64,000 bases of DNA from Haloprofundus salinisoli (GCF_020097815.1 NZ_CP083663.1:806001-870000), one strand, 5' to 3'; shown: positions 1 to 9,129, numbered from the stretch's first letter. The notes: generated by a model not told the origin, from the sequence alone. Program-made: numbers and translations.

Positions 1-1
1 A

Positions 2-505
2 CAGGAGGGGACGTTCCCGCTCCCCGAGGCGCAGGTCGACCGCTTCTCGGTGAAGACCGCCATCGGCTACCCCGAACTCGACGGCGAGGTCGAACTGCTG
101 CGCCGTCGCGCCGGCCGCGACACCCGCAGTCCGACCGTCGAGCGGGTGCTCTCATCCGACGAGGTGCTGGCGATGCGGGCGACGCCCGAACGCGTCCGCG
201 TCCACGACGACCTGTTGCAGTACATGGCCGAACTGACGCAGGCGACCCGCAACGACCGCCGCGTCGCCGTCGGCGTCTCCCCGCGCGGCACCCAGCGGAT
301 GTTCGAGGCGACCCGCGCCCGCGCCGTCTACGCCGGCCGCGAGTTCGTCACGCCCGACGACGTCAAGCGCGTCAGTCATCCGGTGTTGGCCCATCGTCTC
401 GTGCTCACGCCGGACGCGAAAGTCTCCGACGTGGACAAAGGCGACGTCGTCGACGACGTGCTCAACTCCGTCGACGTGCCGACCGTCGACTTCGAAAAGC
501 GGTAG
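2..505 (+). CDS. MoxR-type AAA+ ATPase, C-terminal part (cut by left edge)
   Basis: The frame is open from the window edge, so only the last 167 residues are visible. It begins with EGTFPLPEAQVDRF, the conserved stretch of MoxR ATPases just after Walker B, and ends with the helical lid. MoxR proteins are AAA+ chaperone-like ATPases that usually work with DUF58/VWA-type membrane proteins. Here the gene runs head-on into a DUF58 operon that ends 32 bases away on the other strand, so the partnership is kept although the genes are not co-directional. Walker A and the true start lie outside the window. Confidence 0.93.
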   Translation, partial: QEGTFPLPEAQVDRFSVKTAIGYPELDGEVELLRRRAGRDTRSPTVERVLSSDEVLAMRATPERVRVHDDLLQYMAELTQATRNDRRVAVGVSPRGTQRMFEATRARAVYAGREFVTPDDVKRVSHPVLAHRLVLTPDAKVSDVDKGDVVDDVLNSVDVPTVDFEKR

Positions 506-537
506 CGCGCGCCGTCGGTCCGATTCGATTCGTTATC

Positions 538-1035
538 TCAGTCGCGCAGCGCCGCCACGAGCGCGACCACGCCCAACAGCAGGAACACGAGCGCCGTCAC
601 CGGTTGCCCGCCGCCGGCGGCTCGGTACGCGCCGTAGCCCAAGACGGTGGCGACGATACCGACCGAGAGCGTCGACGCCGCGTGAACGAGTTCCGCCCGG
701 TTCGTGTCCGTCTCCCGACCCAGCTGCTCACCGATACCGATGGCGTTCTCGCCGACGTCCCACGCGAACACGGCCGCGAGCAGTCCGACGAGCAGCAGCT
801 CGGGACCCGACCCCGCGACACCGCCGAAGACGACGGCCGCGAACAGCGCGACCCCGCCGGTGGTCACCGCCCGACGCCCGCCGACGAGCAACCCGACCGC
901 GAGGACGACGACGCCGACGGCCGCCGCCGACAACGCCGTCGTCGAACTCAGCGCCGCCGCGACGAGACAGACGCCCGCGCCGACCATCGAGAGCGAGACG
1001 CTCAAAAGCGCCGGCTTCCGCGTGACTTCGCTCAC
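538..1035 (-). CDS. Small polytopic membrane protein of the DUF58 operon (DUF7519-like)
   Basis: 165 residues, almost entirely hydrophobic, with about five predicted membrane helices separated by short charged loops (a loop with GENAIGIGEQLGRE lies in the middle). The GTG start overlaps the stop of the DUF58 gene by four bases (GTGA), which implies translational coupling and decides this start over longer readings. It is the last gene of the operon. From memory it resembles the haloarchaeal family DUF7519, which follows DUF58 genes. No enzymatic motif is visible, and a structural or membrane-anchoring role in the MoxR/DUF58 complex is inference. Confidence 0.82.
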   Translation of the reverse strand: MSEVTRKPALLSVSLSMVGAGVCLVAAALSSTTALSAAAVGVVVLAVGLLVGGRRAVTTGGVALFAAVVFGGVAGSGPELLLVGLLAAVFAWDVGENAIGIGEQLGRETDTNRAELVHAASTLSVGIVATVLGYGAYRAAGGGQPVTALVFLLLGVVALVAALRD

Positions 1036-2306
1036 GAGGACCACCGTTCCCGTGCGCGGGCGAGTTCGGTCGCCAGCGACTCGTCGCGCCAGTCGATGAC
1101 GCGGATGCCGGCGCGTCGGAGTCGACTCATCCGGTTCCGGCGCTCGACGCGCGCGAGGCGACGTCCCGGCGTCTCGTCTGCCGTCGGGTCGGGGCTGACG
1201 ACGGTGACGAGGTGGCCGTAGGCGTCGAGTCGCCGCGCCGCGGTGACGACGTAGTCGTCGACCAGCGGCGAGAACAGGATGACCTGTGCGTCCGCCGGCA
1301 GACGACGCTGGAGGCGGCGGAGGCGAATCGAAGGGAAGAACGCCGCGTCCTCCGGGGGCGTCGGCGCGAGCGACGGATGCGTCGCCAGCAGCCTCCGTCC
1401 GCGCGCGCGGTGGTCTTGACCCGTCCCCGGCGGTAGCCAGAGGTTCTCGGCGGCGAACGTCGCCACCCCCACTCGGTCGCCGCCGTCCAGCAGCGCGACG
1501 AACGTCTCGCCGGCGGCCTCCGTCGACCGTTCGACGGCGTTCGGCGCGTCCGCTTCGGGCGCGAGATACGACTCCTCGCGGGCATCGACGAGCAACACGA
1601 CCGTCGCCGCACGCTCTTCTCGAAACTCGGTCGTCGCGAGTTCGCCGGTCCGCGCGAGTCGGTTCCAGTCGACGCGCTTGAGCGGGTCGCCGCGGCGGTA
1701 CTCGCGCGTCGACGTGAACTCCAGTCCCGCGCCCGCGACGTCCGTCGCGATGCGCCCGGCGTACTGCGTCGTCAACCCCCGAAGCGGGAGGTTCTCCGTC
1801 GCCGACAGCCGTGGTTCGCAGCGGAGCACCGTCTCGGTGTTCGTCTCCGTCGCGCGCTCGTTGCTCCCGCTGGCGTTGCGGACGATGACTCGCATCGGTT
1901 TCCACTCGTGTTCGCCGCGAACCGCGCGCACTTCGTAGGAGAAGCGCGCCCGCTTGCCCGGTCTGAGCGCGGTTCCGAGCCGAGCGGTCCCGTCGGTGAC
2001 CTCCAGCGCTGGCGGAACGCCGTCGACGACGCGGAGGTCCGAAAGCGTCGACTCGCCGGCGTTTCGGACGGTGACGGTGACGCGAACCGTCTCGTCGGGT
2101 TCGGGCGTCGAGTCGTCGAGTTCGCGTTCCACGGTCACCGAGGGGTCGGGTGCGTCGCCGCCGTAGGCGTACGCCGCGTAGGCGATTCCCAGTACCCCGG
2201 CGAGCAGCAACGCCGGTCGGCGAGGCGAGACGAGAATCGCCAGACTCCCCGCGAGGAGCGCCAGCGCCTCGACACCCGTCCACCGATTCGTCTCGAAAGC
2301 GCTCAT
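1032..2306 (-). CDS. DUF58 domain protein
   Basis: 424 residues. Two N-terminal membrane helices (about 12-50) are followed by a beta-rich region resembling a CARDB/DUF11-like adhesion fold (about 55-150). The DUF58 domain follows, with its hallmark YRRGDPLKRVDWNRLARTGEL near residue 230, and then a von Willebrand A-like segment (VVLLVDAREES). DUF58 proteins pair with MoxR ATPases; their molecular job is poorly known. The ATG overlaps the upstream gene's stop (ATGA) and the last bases overlap the next gene's GTG, so the gene sits in a translationally coupled operon. Confidence 0.93.
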   Translation of the reverse strand: MSAFETNRWTGVEALALLAGSLAILVSPRRPALLLAGVLGIAYAAYAYGGDAPDPSVTVERELDDSTPEPDETVRVTVTVRNAGESTLSDLRVVDGVPPALEVTDGTARLGTALRPGKRARFSYEVRAVRGEHEWKPMRVIVRNASGSNERATETNTETVLRCEPRLSATENLPLRGLTTQYAGRIATDVAGAGLEFTSTREYRRGDPLKRVDWNRLARTGELATTEFREERAATVVLLVDAREESYLAPEADAPNAVERSTEAAGETFVALLDGGDRVGVATFAAENLWLPPGTGQDHRARGRRLLATHPSLAPTPPEDAAFFPSIRLRRLQRRLPADAQVILFSPLVDDYVVTAARRLDAYGHLVTVVSPDPTADETPGRRLARVERRNRMSRLRRAGIRVIDWRDESLATELARARERWSS

Positions 2307-2854
2307 CGTCTCCCCTCCTGAATCGCCGCGAGTTCGTCGACGACGTGGCGGGCGCTCCGCTCGAAGGGTGACTCGGTCCGGAGCATCGCTCGAACGCGAG
2401 CGACGAGCGACGGACGAGGCGGCGACTCCCGCAGCGCCGCGGCCGCGACGGGGTCGTCGGTCCACGTCCCGGCGTCGAGGCGTTCTCGCGCCTTCTCGCG
2501 CGTCAGGCCGCCGTACCCGACGAGCGTTTCGAGCGCCGCCTCGCGGAGTCGTTCGCGGACTCGCTCTCGTTTCTGTGCCCGCCCGAGCGAGCGTTCGTCG
2601 GCGAACTCGATGTCCACCTCGTCGCCGGGTACCGGCACGTGGTGCCGAAGTTCCGGGTCGTCGGTGGTTGTGGCGTGAAACGACGTCTTTCGTCGGGAGA
2701 GCCCGTACCGGACGCCCTGGACGAGCGCGAGCGCGCCGACGAGCGTCACGATGAGGTAGTCGAGGTCGAACAGTCCGGCGAGGCCGCGGTCGACGACGAC
2801 GGCGAAGCCGAAGACCGTGGCGGTGAGGCCCGCGAACGCGGTGAGGGTTCTCAC
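2303..2854 (-). CDS. DUF7269-like membrane protein of the DUF58 operon
   Basis: 183 residues. Two membrane helices lie at about 4-50, followed by a cytoplasmic, charged, helical part with arginine-rich segments. The position between DUF4129 and DUF58 genes and the double-helix plus soluble tail layout fit the haloarchaeal family DUF7269 (assigned from memory). Both ends overlap neighbours by four bases, so the start is well fixed. No catalytic motif is seen. It is probably a subunit of the same membrane assembly. Confidence 0.85.
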   Translation of the reverse strand: MRTLTAFAGLTATVFGFAVVVDRGLAGLFDLDYLIVTLVGALALVQGVRYGLSRRKTSFHATTTDDPELRHHVPVPGDEVDIEFADERSLGRAQKRERVRERLREAALETLVGYGGLTREKARERLDAGTWTDDPVAAAALRESPPRPSLVARVRAMLRTESPFERSARHVVDELAAIQEGRR

Positions 2855-3825
2855 CGACTCTCACTCCCTTCGGCGTCTGCGGCCCCGTCGGCGTAAGTCG
2901 ACTCGATGCGGCGGAGCGCCGCGACGGCGCGTTCCTCCCGTTCGGCGGTCACCGCGCCGTCGCCGTAGCGGACGTACTCGAAGAGGCTCGTGAGTTCGCG
3001 CACGTCTTCGCGGGCCATCCCCGCGTCCTCGGCGGCGGCGGCGAACTCCTCGGGAGTGCTCGTCTGCGGACGCTCGACGTCGAGCAAACCGGTCATCTCG
3101 ACCCACGCGCTGTACACCTCGTTGTCGGTGTTCGCGTCGGCTTCGATTCGGTCGGCCGCGCGGCCGGCGGCTTCCCCGAGGGCGGCCACGTCGGGTATCG
3201 GCTCGGCGTCAGCGTCGGCGCTCTCGGCAACATCGTCGTCGTCGCCGGTAGAGACGAACAGCAACAGCACCGCGCCGACGAGGACGACACCGAGGATGGC
3301 GAGCAGGAGTATCGTCGGCGACGTGACGGTCTCGCCGGTACCGGTGAGGCCGGACGACCCGGCCGACCCCGGGAACAGCGAACTGTTGGTTGAGTTCTCT
3401 TCGCTGCCGAATCCGAACGGCGACTGCGGGGTCACACAGGACGTGAGCAACACGTAGAGGATGAGAACGAGGCTGCCGAACGAGACGGTGAACGCGAGAC
3501 CGAGGAGGTACGATCCGGTCTTGTACCGGGCGAACACGTTCATGGCGACGAACGCGCTCACGATTGCGGGGGCGACCCACCACTGCGTCAGAAACGGGAC
3601 ACAGAAACTCAGTAGCGGGGCCGTTCCCCCTTCGCCGCCCGCGAACGGCGGTTGCTCCTCGGGAGCATCGCTGCCCCCGCCGAAGCTTCCGCTGTCGGAG
3701 GTGCCGAGGCCGAAACTACTGCCGTCGTCGGTGACGACCGCGGAGTCGAGGGTCGCGGCGGCGAGTGCGAGTGCGCAGACGGCGAGAGCGGCGAGACCGA
3801 TCCGAAAGGCGGTGTCTCTCTGCAC
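2851..3825 (-). CDS. DUF4129 domain protein, first gene of the DUF58 operon
   Basis: 324 residues from a GTG start. One N-terminal helix (about 6-28) is followed by an acidic external loop. Membrane helices lie near the middle (around 85-150 and 185-215), followed by a C-terminal cytoplasmic DUF4129 domain. That domain shows the typical VYSAWVEM...TPEEFA...LTSLFEYVRYG signature. DUF4129 domains occur at the C-terminus of transglutaminase-like proteins and in MoxR/DUF58 clusters. The reading frame stays open upstream to about 4014, but the extension has no membrane-protein character. GTG at 3825, just before the first hydrophobic helix, is the best start. Confidence 0.86.
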   Translation of the reverse strand: MQRDTAFRIGLAALAVCALALAAATLDSAVVTDDGSSFGLGTSDSGSFGGGSDAPEEQPPFAGGEGGTAPLLSFCVPFLTQWWVAPAIVSAFVAMNVFARYKTGSYLLGLAFTVSFGSLVLILYVLLTSCVTPQSPFGFGSEENSTNSSLFPGSAGSSGLTGTGETVTSPTILLLAILGVVLVGAVLLLFVSTGDDDDVAESADADAEPIPDVAALGEAAGRAADRIEADANTDNEVYSAWVEMTGLLDVERPQTSTPEEFAAAAEDAGMAREDVRELTSLFEYVRYGDGAVTAEREERAVAALRRIESTYADGAADAEGSESR

Positions 3826-3913
3826 GTCACGTGATACCGTGGCAACGCCGTTTAGTGGTTTCGACCCCGACTCATCAACCAGAAACAACGAACGAGGGCC
3901 GACGTCGCGCGAT

Positions 3914-4924
3914 TCAGTCCGAGGTAGTGGGTTTCGGCGCGCGCTCGTCGAGCAGCGGGAAGGAGTCGAAGTAGCCGTCGTCGGTGCTCTCGGCGACGGC
4001 ACTATCGCGGGCACTGTCGGCGGCGGCGTAGCGATACGCCTCGGTTCGGGCCTCGTCGTCGCCGAGCGGGACCAACGAGACGGTGGTTCCCTCGGGCGTC
4101 ACGCGGACGAGCAGATACGCCTGCGGGAACGAACACGCCGCGGGCGTCGTCACCTGCGTCACGCCGTCGAACGAGTCGGCCGGACCGTTACGCGGACGAC
4201 TGTCGGACTCGCCGGAGACACCGGAGACGCGGGCGGCCGTCGGCCAGTGGATGTGCCCCGAGATCGCCAACTCGACGTTGGCCGAATCGAGCGCCTCGAC
4301 CACCGCGTCGGCGTTCTGGAGTTGGTAGTGGTCGGTGTCGGGGAACCGCTCGAAGAGGCGGCCGACGTGCGTCGTCGGGTGGTGAAAGACGGCGACCGTC
4401 GGCGTCTCGGGGTCGACGGCGTCGGCCATCCAGTCGAGTTGCGCGTCGGAGATGCGACCCGCGTGGCCCTCCCGGAGCGTTCCGTCGGCGTCGGAGGCGC
4501 TGTTGAGACAGACGACGTCGAGGCCGCCCAGACGGGCCCGGTAGGGCAGCTCGTCGGGGCAGTGCGCGGCGACGAACGTCGACAGCGGCGGGGTCTCGTG
4601 CTCGTCGAACGTCTTCGGGACGTCGTGGTTCCCCGGGACGGCGAAGTACGGCGCGTCGAGCCCCGAGAGAATCTCGGCGACGCGGTCGAACTCCGGAGAC
4701 GTCCCGTCCTTCGTCAGGTCGCCCGCGAAGACGAGTCCGTCGACGTCCCGGCGGTTCACGTCGTCGACGACCGCTTCGAGTCGGGACTCGGTCCGGTGAA
4801 ACACTTTCCACGTCCCCTCGGCGTCGGCGGTGACGTGGGCGTCGGAGACGACGGCGAACGTCGTCTCGGGGGCTTTCGGTCGGTCGAGATGCGCGAGTTC
4901 GGTTTCGCGGGTGGGGCCGGTCAT
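3914..4924 (-). CDS. Metallophosphoesterase (calcineurin-like)
   Basis: 336 residues with the complete five-block metal site of the calcineurin superfamily: SDAHV (D28, H30), GDLT (D69), GNHD (99-101), FHHP (H181/H182) and GHIH (H224, H226). The enzyme should hydrolyse a phosphomono- or phosphodiester using two metal ions; the substrate is unknown. There is no signal peptide, so it is probably cytoplasmic. It is transcribed alone. Upstream on the same strand an AATTATAAT-type TATA box lies near 4973-4985, and the short leader holds a 10-bp palindrome at 4937-4946. Confidence 0.92.
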   Translation of the reverse strand: MTGPTRETELAHLDRPKAPETTFAVVSDAHVTADAEGTWKVFHRTESRLEAVVDDVNRRDVDGLVFAGDLTKDGTSPEFDRVAEILSGLDAPYFAVPGNHDVPKTFDEHETPPLSTFVAAHCPDELPYRARLGGLDVVCLNSASDADGTLREGHAGRISDAQLDWMADAVDPETPTVAVFHHPTTHVGRLFERFPDTDHYQLQNADAVVEALDSANVELAISGHIHWPTAARVSGVSGESDSRPRNGPADSFDGVTQVTTPAACSFPQAYLLVRVTPEGTTVSLVPLGDDEARTEAYRYAAADSARDSAVAESTDDGYFDSFPLLDERAPKPTTSD

Positions 4925-5065
4925 CGGTGTTCGGCGGGGCTAGCCCGCCTGTGCGGGTAAACATATCGGCCTCATTATAATTTGTGAATATAGCACACAC
5001 CCGTCTTATTCGAAATCGAGGGGCGAAGAAACCGTGTCAGCATCGACGACGAGAGATGCGTACTC

Positions 5066-5527
5066 TCAGTTCTCCGTCTCTTCGAGCTCGCGTTCGGTCG
5101 CCGAAGCGGACTCGCGGCGACGCCGGAGTTCAGAGCGCGCGTCGCCGGTCGTCTCGGTGCTCAACAGGCGCTCTAAGTGGTACTCGAACGCTTCCTCGTC
5201 GAGTTCGCCGCGGGCGTACCGCTCGCGGAGCGTCGCCAGCGCCCGGTCGATGTCGTCCGCCTCGGACTCCGAGCGGTGTCCGCGCTCGGTCTCGTCGCGT
5301 TCGCGTCGGTGTTCGTACCACCGGGCCAGTCCGATAGCCGCCGGGAGCAGCCCCGCGAACCCGACCGGAAACGCGACCCAGAACCACGGATTCCCGAGTG
5401 CGAGGAGGCCGAATCCGACGAGAAAGATGAGCGCGATGACGACGCCCGCCACGACCTGTTCGAGTGGCGACTCGTCGTCTTCGTCGTCGGGGTCGGCCGG
5501 CCGCCGAGAGATCCGATTTTTGGCCAT
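5066..5527 (-). CDS. SHOCT-domain membrane protein
   Basis: 153 residues. An acidic N-terminal tail (1-25) precedes two membrane helices (about 26-70), a charged linker, and a SHOCT motif near residues 93-125 (DRALATLRERYARGELDEEA) that ends in a charged tail. SHOCT is a short C-terminal oligomerisation motif found on many small membrane proteins. I chose the ATG at 5527 because the upstream extension has no coding character and a TATA-like TTATCA lies about 26 bases ahead. The function is unknown. Confidence 0.85.
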   Translation of the reverse strand: MAKNRISRRPADPDDEDDESPLEQVVAGVVIALIFLVGFGLLALGNPWFWVAFPVGFAGLLPAAIGLARWYEHRRERDETERGHRSESEADDIDRALATLRERYARGELDEEAFEYHLERLLSTETTGDARSELRRRRESASATERELEETEN

Positions 5528-5605
5528 CGAGTGAGTAGTGCGTGTGCAAGATGATAACGGTTCGTCCACCGGGCCGGTGCGTCGACGATCCGGAGAGCGA
5601 CCGAA

Positions 5606-5785
5606 CTACCGGTTCTCGGCCGGGGCGGACACCAGAAACGTTCTCGCGCCCTTCCGTTCGAGGTACAGTTCGACGCCGCGTTCGCGCTGGCGGTCGATGC
5701 AGGCGGGAACCTCTTTGGCGGTTAGGTCGGTGATGTCGATGCACTTCCGCGACTGCTCTCGGTCGCGCCTCACGGCGATGCTCAT
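5606..5785 (-). CDS. Small hypothetical protein, 59 aa
   Basis: The frame reads MSIAVRRDREQSRK and ends SAPAENR. It is basic, soluble and has no membrane helix. It contains two cysteines (15 and 29) but no zinc-ribbon spacing. The third codon position is GC-rich as in neighbouring genes, and a TATA-like CTACAA sits about 27 bases before the ATG, fitting a leaderless mRNA. I do not recognise the family. The opposite strand is also open here, but its products look like arginine/serine-rich antisense translations. Confidence 0.6.
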   Translation of the reverse strand: MSIAVRRDREQSRKCIDITDLTAKEVPACIDRQRERGVELYLERKGARTFLVSAPAENR

Positions 5786-5884
5786 ACACGTACATTCTCG
5801 GTGAGTGACTTGTAGGCGAGCCTAGCAGAGCGAAAGTGAAACTGGACGACTGCGTCGGGGTCGACCCGCGGGGCGACGCGGAAG

Positions 5885-6871
5885 TCAGAAATCCGAGAGC
5901 GCGGTCTGGTTACGCTTCAGCGAGCGGGCTTCGTAGTCGAGTTCGGCGGCGAGGTAGTCGGCGAACTCGTCGGCGAAGCCGTGGTTCGTGTACACCTGCT
6001 GGGGATCGGTCCGTTCGACGACGTCGACGAGCTCCGTGAAGTCGCAGTGGTCCGAGAGCGCGAACGTCTCGTCGTAGTCGCCACGGAACTCGAAACTCCG
6101 GTCGACGGCCCACCCGGAGACGCCGACTTTCAGCGCGCCCGTCTCCTCGACGATGTCGTCGACGAACGCGAGTCGACTCGTCTGCGTCGGGAGCACGAGC
6201 GCGTCGCCCGCATCGAGTTCGACGTCGCGTCTGTACCGCGAGGCCCCGAACGAAACGTCGAGGTGGTCTTCGATGACGGCGTTGATGCGCGCGACGGCCT
6301 TCGTGACGAAGAGCCGCGACCGGTCGGAGCGCCCGGCGAGCAGCTGGAGTTTCTGCGCTCGCCCGAGCGAGTAGCCGAACAGGAGGACGGGCCTCTCGTG
6401 GGTGTCGTCGAGCCAGTCGACCAGTTCGCGCTCGATATCCTTCTGCGGTGGAAAGACGTACTCGGGTTTGCCGTACGTCGACTCAATGATCAGCACGTCG
6501 GCGTTCGGCGGTCGGAAGCCGTCGAGGTAGAACCGGTCGCGCGTCGAGATGTCGCCCGTGTAGCAGTACGTTCGCTCGCCGTCGTCGACGAGGGCGGCCG
6601 TCGACCCGGCGACGTGGCCGGCGTCGACGAGTTCGACCGACGGGTGTGGCGTCGGCGTCAGCGGCTCCTCGTCGTCGCGGCGGGCGTTCACCAGCGCGGC
6701 GGTCAGCTCCGAGCAGACCACGTCGCCGGGTGCAGAGCGGTAGAGGTGGTCGCCGTGGGCGTGGCTCAACACGTTGATCTCGCCGTCGACGGACTCGCTG
6801 TCGGCCGCCACCGTCACGCCGGTCGCCAGGTCGATGCGGATACCGTCGGTGTATCTGACGCTGCCGGTCAC
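5885..6871 (-). CDS. MBL-fold beta-CASP-type nuclease, DNA-ligase-linked
   Basis: About 328 residues. The metallo-beta-lactamase metal site is intact: SHAHGDH (H37, H39, D41, H42), AGHVAGS (H86) and YTGDIS (D107). Later blocks ESTYG, GYSLGRAQ, LSDHCDF and TNHGF match the CPSF/beta-CASP-like exonuclease family, often labelled mRNA 3'-end processing factor. It lies 60 bases after the DNA ligase gene on the same strand, as in bacteria where a related exonuclease partners ATP-dependent ligases. DNA end processing is therefore as likely as RNA cleavage. GTG at 6871 is preferred over a TTG at 6898. Confidence 0.88.
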   Translation of the reverse strand: MTGSVRYTDGIRIDLATGVTVAADSESVDGEINVLSHAHGDHLYRSAPGDVVCSELTAALVNARRDDEEPLTPTPHPSVELVDAGHVAGSTAALVDDGERTYCYTGDISTRDRFYLDGFRPPNADVLIIESTYGKPEYVFPPQKDIERELVDWLDDTHERPVLLFGYSLGRAQKLQLLAGRSDRSRLFVTKAVARINAVIEDHLDVSFGASRYRRDVELDAGDALVLPTQTSRLAFVDDIVEETGALKVGVSGWAVDRSFEFRGDYDETFALSDHCDFTELVDVVERTDPQQVYTNHGFADEFADYLAAELDYEARSLKRNQTALSDF

Positions 6872-6931
6872 TGTGCAGAGAGAGGGGCCGCCGAGCAAAG
6901 TCGGTTCTGCAGGTGGCCTCCCCGCGTTTGC

Positions 6932-8650
6932 TCACTGGTCGTCGTACAGCCGTTCGACCTTCGAGAGCGGGTCGACCTCGTCGGGAGAGAGGTCGTCTCG
7001 AAACCTCGCAAAGCGCGGGAACCGGAGCGCGTACCCCGATTCGGACTCCGTCGACCGCTGTATCTCCTCGTACTCGGCTTCGACGACGACTTCCGGCCGG
7101 ACGCGGACCTCGCGGCCCCGTCGTTCGGCGACGAGCGGTTCGAGCCGGTGCGTCATCTCCGCGAGCTGTTCGTCGGTGAGCCCCGAGAACAGCCAGCCCA
7201 CGTCGCACAGATCCCCGGACTCCTCGTCGCGGCACGCGAGATGCAGCCGCCCCAGAAACTCGCTCTTTCGCCCCTCGCTCCACTTCGCGCCGACGACGAC
7301 GAGGTCCAGCGGCTCCATCACCGGTTTTACTTTCAGCATGTAGCCGACCCGCGACCCGGGTTGGTACGCCGCGTCGAGGTTCTTCACCATGATTCCCTCG
7401 TGTCCGTTCGAGAGCGCGGTTTCGTAGAACTCGCGGGCCTCGGTCTCGTCTTCGACTGCGATCGCGGTCGCCGGTTCGAGGACGTCGGCTCCGTCGTCGA
7501 CGCAGTCGCCGAGTCTCTCGACGCGCGTCCGAAGGGGGGCGTCCAGCAGCGACTCGCCGTCGACGTAGAGCGCGTCGAACAGGTGTGTCACGACCGGCAC
7601 CGACTCCACTAACTCCTCGATACGGTTCTCGCGCTTGATTCGCCGGGAGAGCTCCTGAAACGGTACCGGACGATTCGTCTCGGGACTGTACCCGACCGTC
7701 TCGCTTTCGAGGATGCAGTCGTCCGCCGAGACGTGGTTCCGAACGTCCGAGACGAGTTCGGGAAACTGTTCGGTCACGTCTTCGAGTCGCCGGGTGAAGA
7801 GTCGCACCTCGTCGCCGCGCTTGTGAATCTGCGTTCGGAGGCCGTCGTACTTGTACTCGCAGCGGACCGCCGTCTCGGTCGTCACCGACGGCTCTCCTTC
7901 TTCGTTCGCTCCGCCCCCCACCTCCGCGAGCGCGTCTCCGACGCTCTCGGCTTTCTGTGCGAGCATCACCTTCAGCGGACGGAACAGCTCCACGTCCAGC
8001 GCTCGGAGTCCCTCGATTCCCTCGTCGCGCGCCGTCTCGGCGACGACGCGGAAGTCGTTGGTCAACTGGTGGGCGCGTTCGACCGCCGAGACGGCCTCGT
8101 CGCTCCCGTCGAGAAACGCCGCCGCGACGGCGTCACGGACGGTTCCCTCGCCGATACCGAGGCGCATCGCACCGACGACGGTGCGGACGACGTACCGCGC
8201 TTCGTCGGGGTCGGCGCTCGTCAGCAGTTTCGCCACGGCGTCGACGCGGCGCGACTGGCTTCCCTCACCGGTGTACCCGGCTAACTCGGTGAGCGTCTCG
8301 TGGACCAGTTCGACAGTGAGCGACTCCGAGAACAGCGTCTGCTGGCTTCGGTTCTCGACGGCGAGCGCCGCCGCGTCGCCCAGGTCACCGCGTTCGCGCC
8401 ACCACTCCCCGATCTGGTCGTCGTCGACGCCCGTCGCCTTCCGTATCGCCTCGCGGGTGAGACTGGAGGAGACGCCGAGTTCGCGGCTATCCCACGCCGG
8501 AAACACCGTTCCGCGGACCAAGGTAGCGACCAACGGTAGCTGCCCCTCGCTCGCGGCCGCGAAGCAGTCGGCCAACACGGCCGTCTTCTCGTTGGTGGAG
8601 GCGGTCGTTTCGAGGCAACGGTAGACGTCGACGAGAGCGGCGTACTCCAT
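6932..8650 (-). CDS. lig: ATP-dependent DNA ligase
   Basis: 572 residues, the usual archaeal length. An N-terminal DNA-binding domain (1-230) includes VVGAMRLGIGEGTVRDA. The adenylation domain has motif I KYDGLR with the nucleophile Lys267, motif III near LFDALY, motif IV HEGIMVKNLDAAY and motif V MLKVKP. The C-terminal OB domain ends PRFARFRDDLSPDEVD. It seals nicks in DNA during replication and repair. Haloarchaea may also carry a NAD-dependent ligase, which is not in this window. The MBL nuclease gene follows on the same strand. Confidence 0.97.
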   Translation of the reverse strand: MEYAALVDVYRCLETTASTNEKTAVLADCFAAASEGQLPLVATLVRGTVFPAWDSRELGVSSSLTREAIRKATGVDDDQIGEWWRERGDLGDAAALAVENRSQQTLFSESLTVELVHETLTELAGYTGEGSQSRRVDAVAKLLTSADPDEARYVVRTVVGAMRLGIGEGTVRDAVAAAFLDGSDEAVSAVERAHQLTNDFRVVAETARDEGIEGLRALDVELFRPLKVMLAQKAESVGDALAEVGGGANEEGEPSVTTETAVRCEYKYDGLRTQIHKRGDEVRLFTRRLEDVTEQFPELVSDVRNHVSADDCILESETVGYSPETNRPVPFQELSRRIKRENRIEELVESVPVVTHLFDALYVDGESLLDAPLRTRVERLGDCVDDGADVLEPATAIAVEDETEAREFYETALSNGHEGIMVKNLDAAYQPGSRVGYMLKVKPVMEPLDLVVVGAKWSEGRKSEFLGRLHLACRDEESGDLCDVGWLFSGLTDEQLAEMTHRLEPLVAERRGREVRVRPEVVVEAEYEEIQRSTESESGYALRFPRFARFRDDLSPDEVDPLSKVERLYDDQ

Positions 8651-8752
8651 CGTCTCGACTACGTTTCGGAGGCGAATAAGGCCTCTCCGGCGATCGAACG
8701 TAGCCCGACGGAGAGCGGGGTAACTCGAGCGCTGATGGGCGCGTCGAGGTCG

Positions 8753-8911
8753 TTACTCGAGCGACTCGGCGGCGTACTCGGCGACGTCGCCGGACCCGCA
8801 GCACTGACAGCGCTCGTCGTTCGCATCGAGCGTGGTTCCGCAGCGACGACACTCGTAGAACGTCGCGTCGCGTGTTTCCCGACCGACTACGGATTTGACA
8901 GATTCGAACAT
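8753..8911 (-). CDS. Tiny zinc-ribbon protein, 52 aa
   Basis: It starts MFESVKSVVGRETRDATF and then carries two CxxC pairs, ECRRCG (C21, C24) and RCQCCG (C35, C38), a complete four-cysteine zinc ribbon, before an acidic tail ending SLE. The cysteine pattern and clean start and stop support a real gene although it is shorter than most gene finders' cut-off. Small zinc-finger proteins of this type are abundant in haloarchaea and some affect surface and biofilm traits. The role of this one is unknown. It is monocistronic, 102 bases after the ligase gene's start on the same strand. Confidence 0.85.
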   Translation of the reverse strand: MFESVKSVVGRETRDATFYECRRCGTTLDANDERCQCCGSGDVAEYAAESLE

Positions 8912-9129
8912 AGATGCGAAGTGGGCGTCGTGCCCGCTTGGTTGCTTGTGTCGGTAGACCCATTAGAAGGTTATCCATCCGCGGTGAAAGTGAATATCGT
9001 ATCGCCGTCCCGCGATTTCGTCCTTAATATATATGATAAAAAGAGAGAGTCCGGTTCGCGGCGGAGGAAGTTGGGTTCGGTTACGCGACAGGAGCGCAGG
9101 GTTCGACAGGAGCGTATCCGGACGGCGTC

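Noticed and set aside
538-2283. Long 581-residue frame covering two genes of the DUF58 operon
   Set aside because: Only the last 165 residues have membrane-protein character; the rest is Arg/Gly-rich out-of-frame translation of the DUF58 gene.
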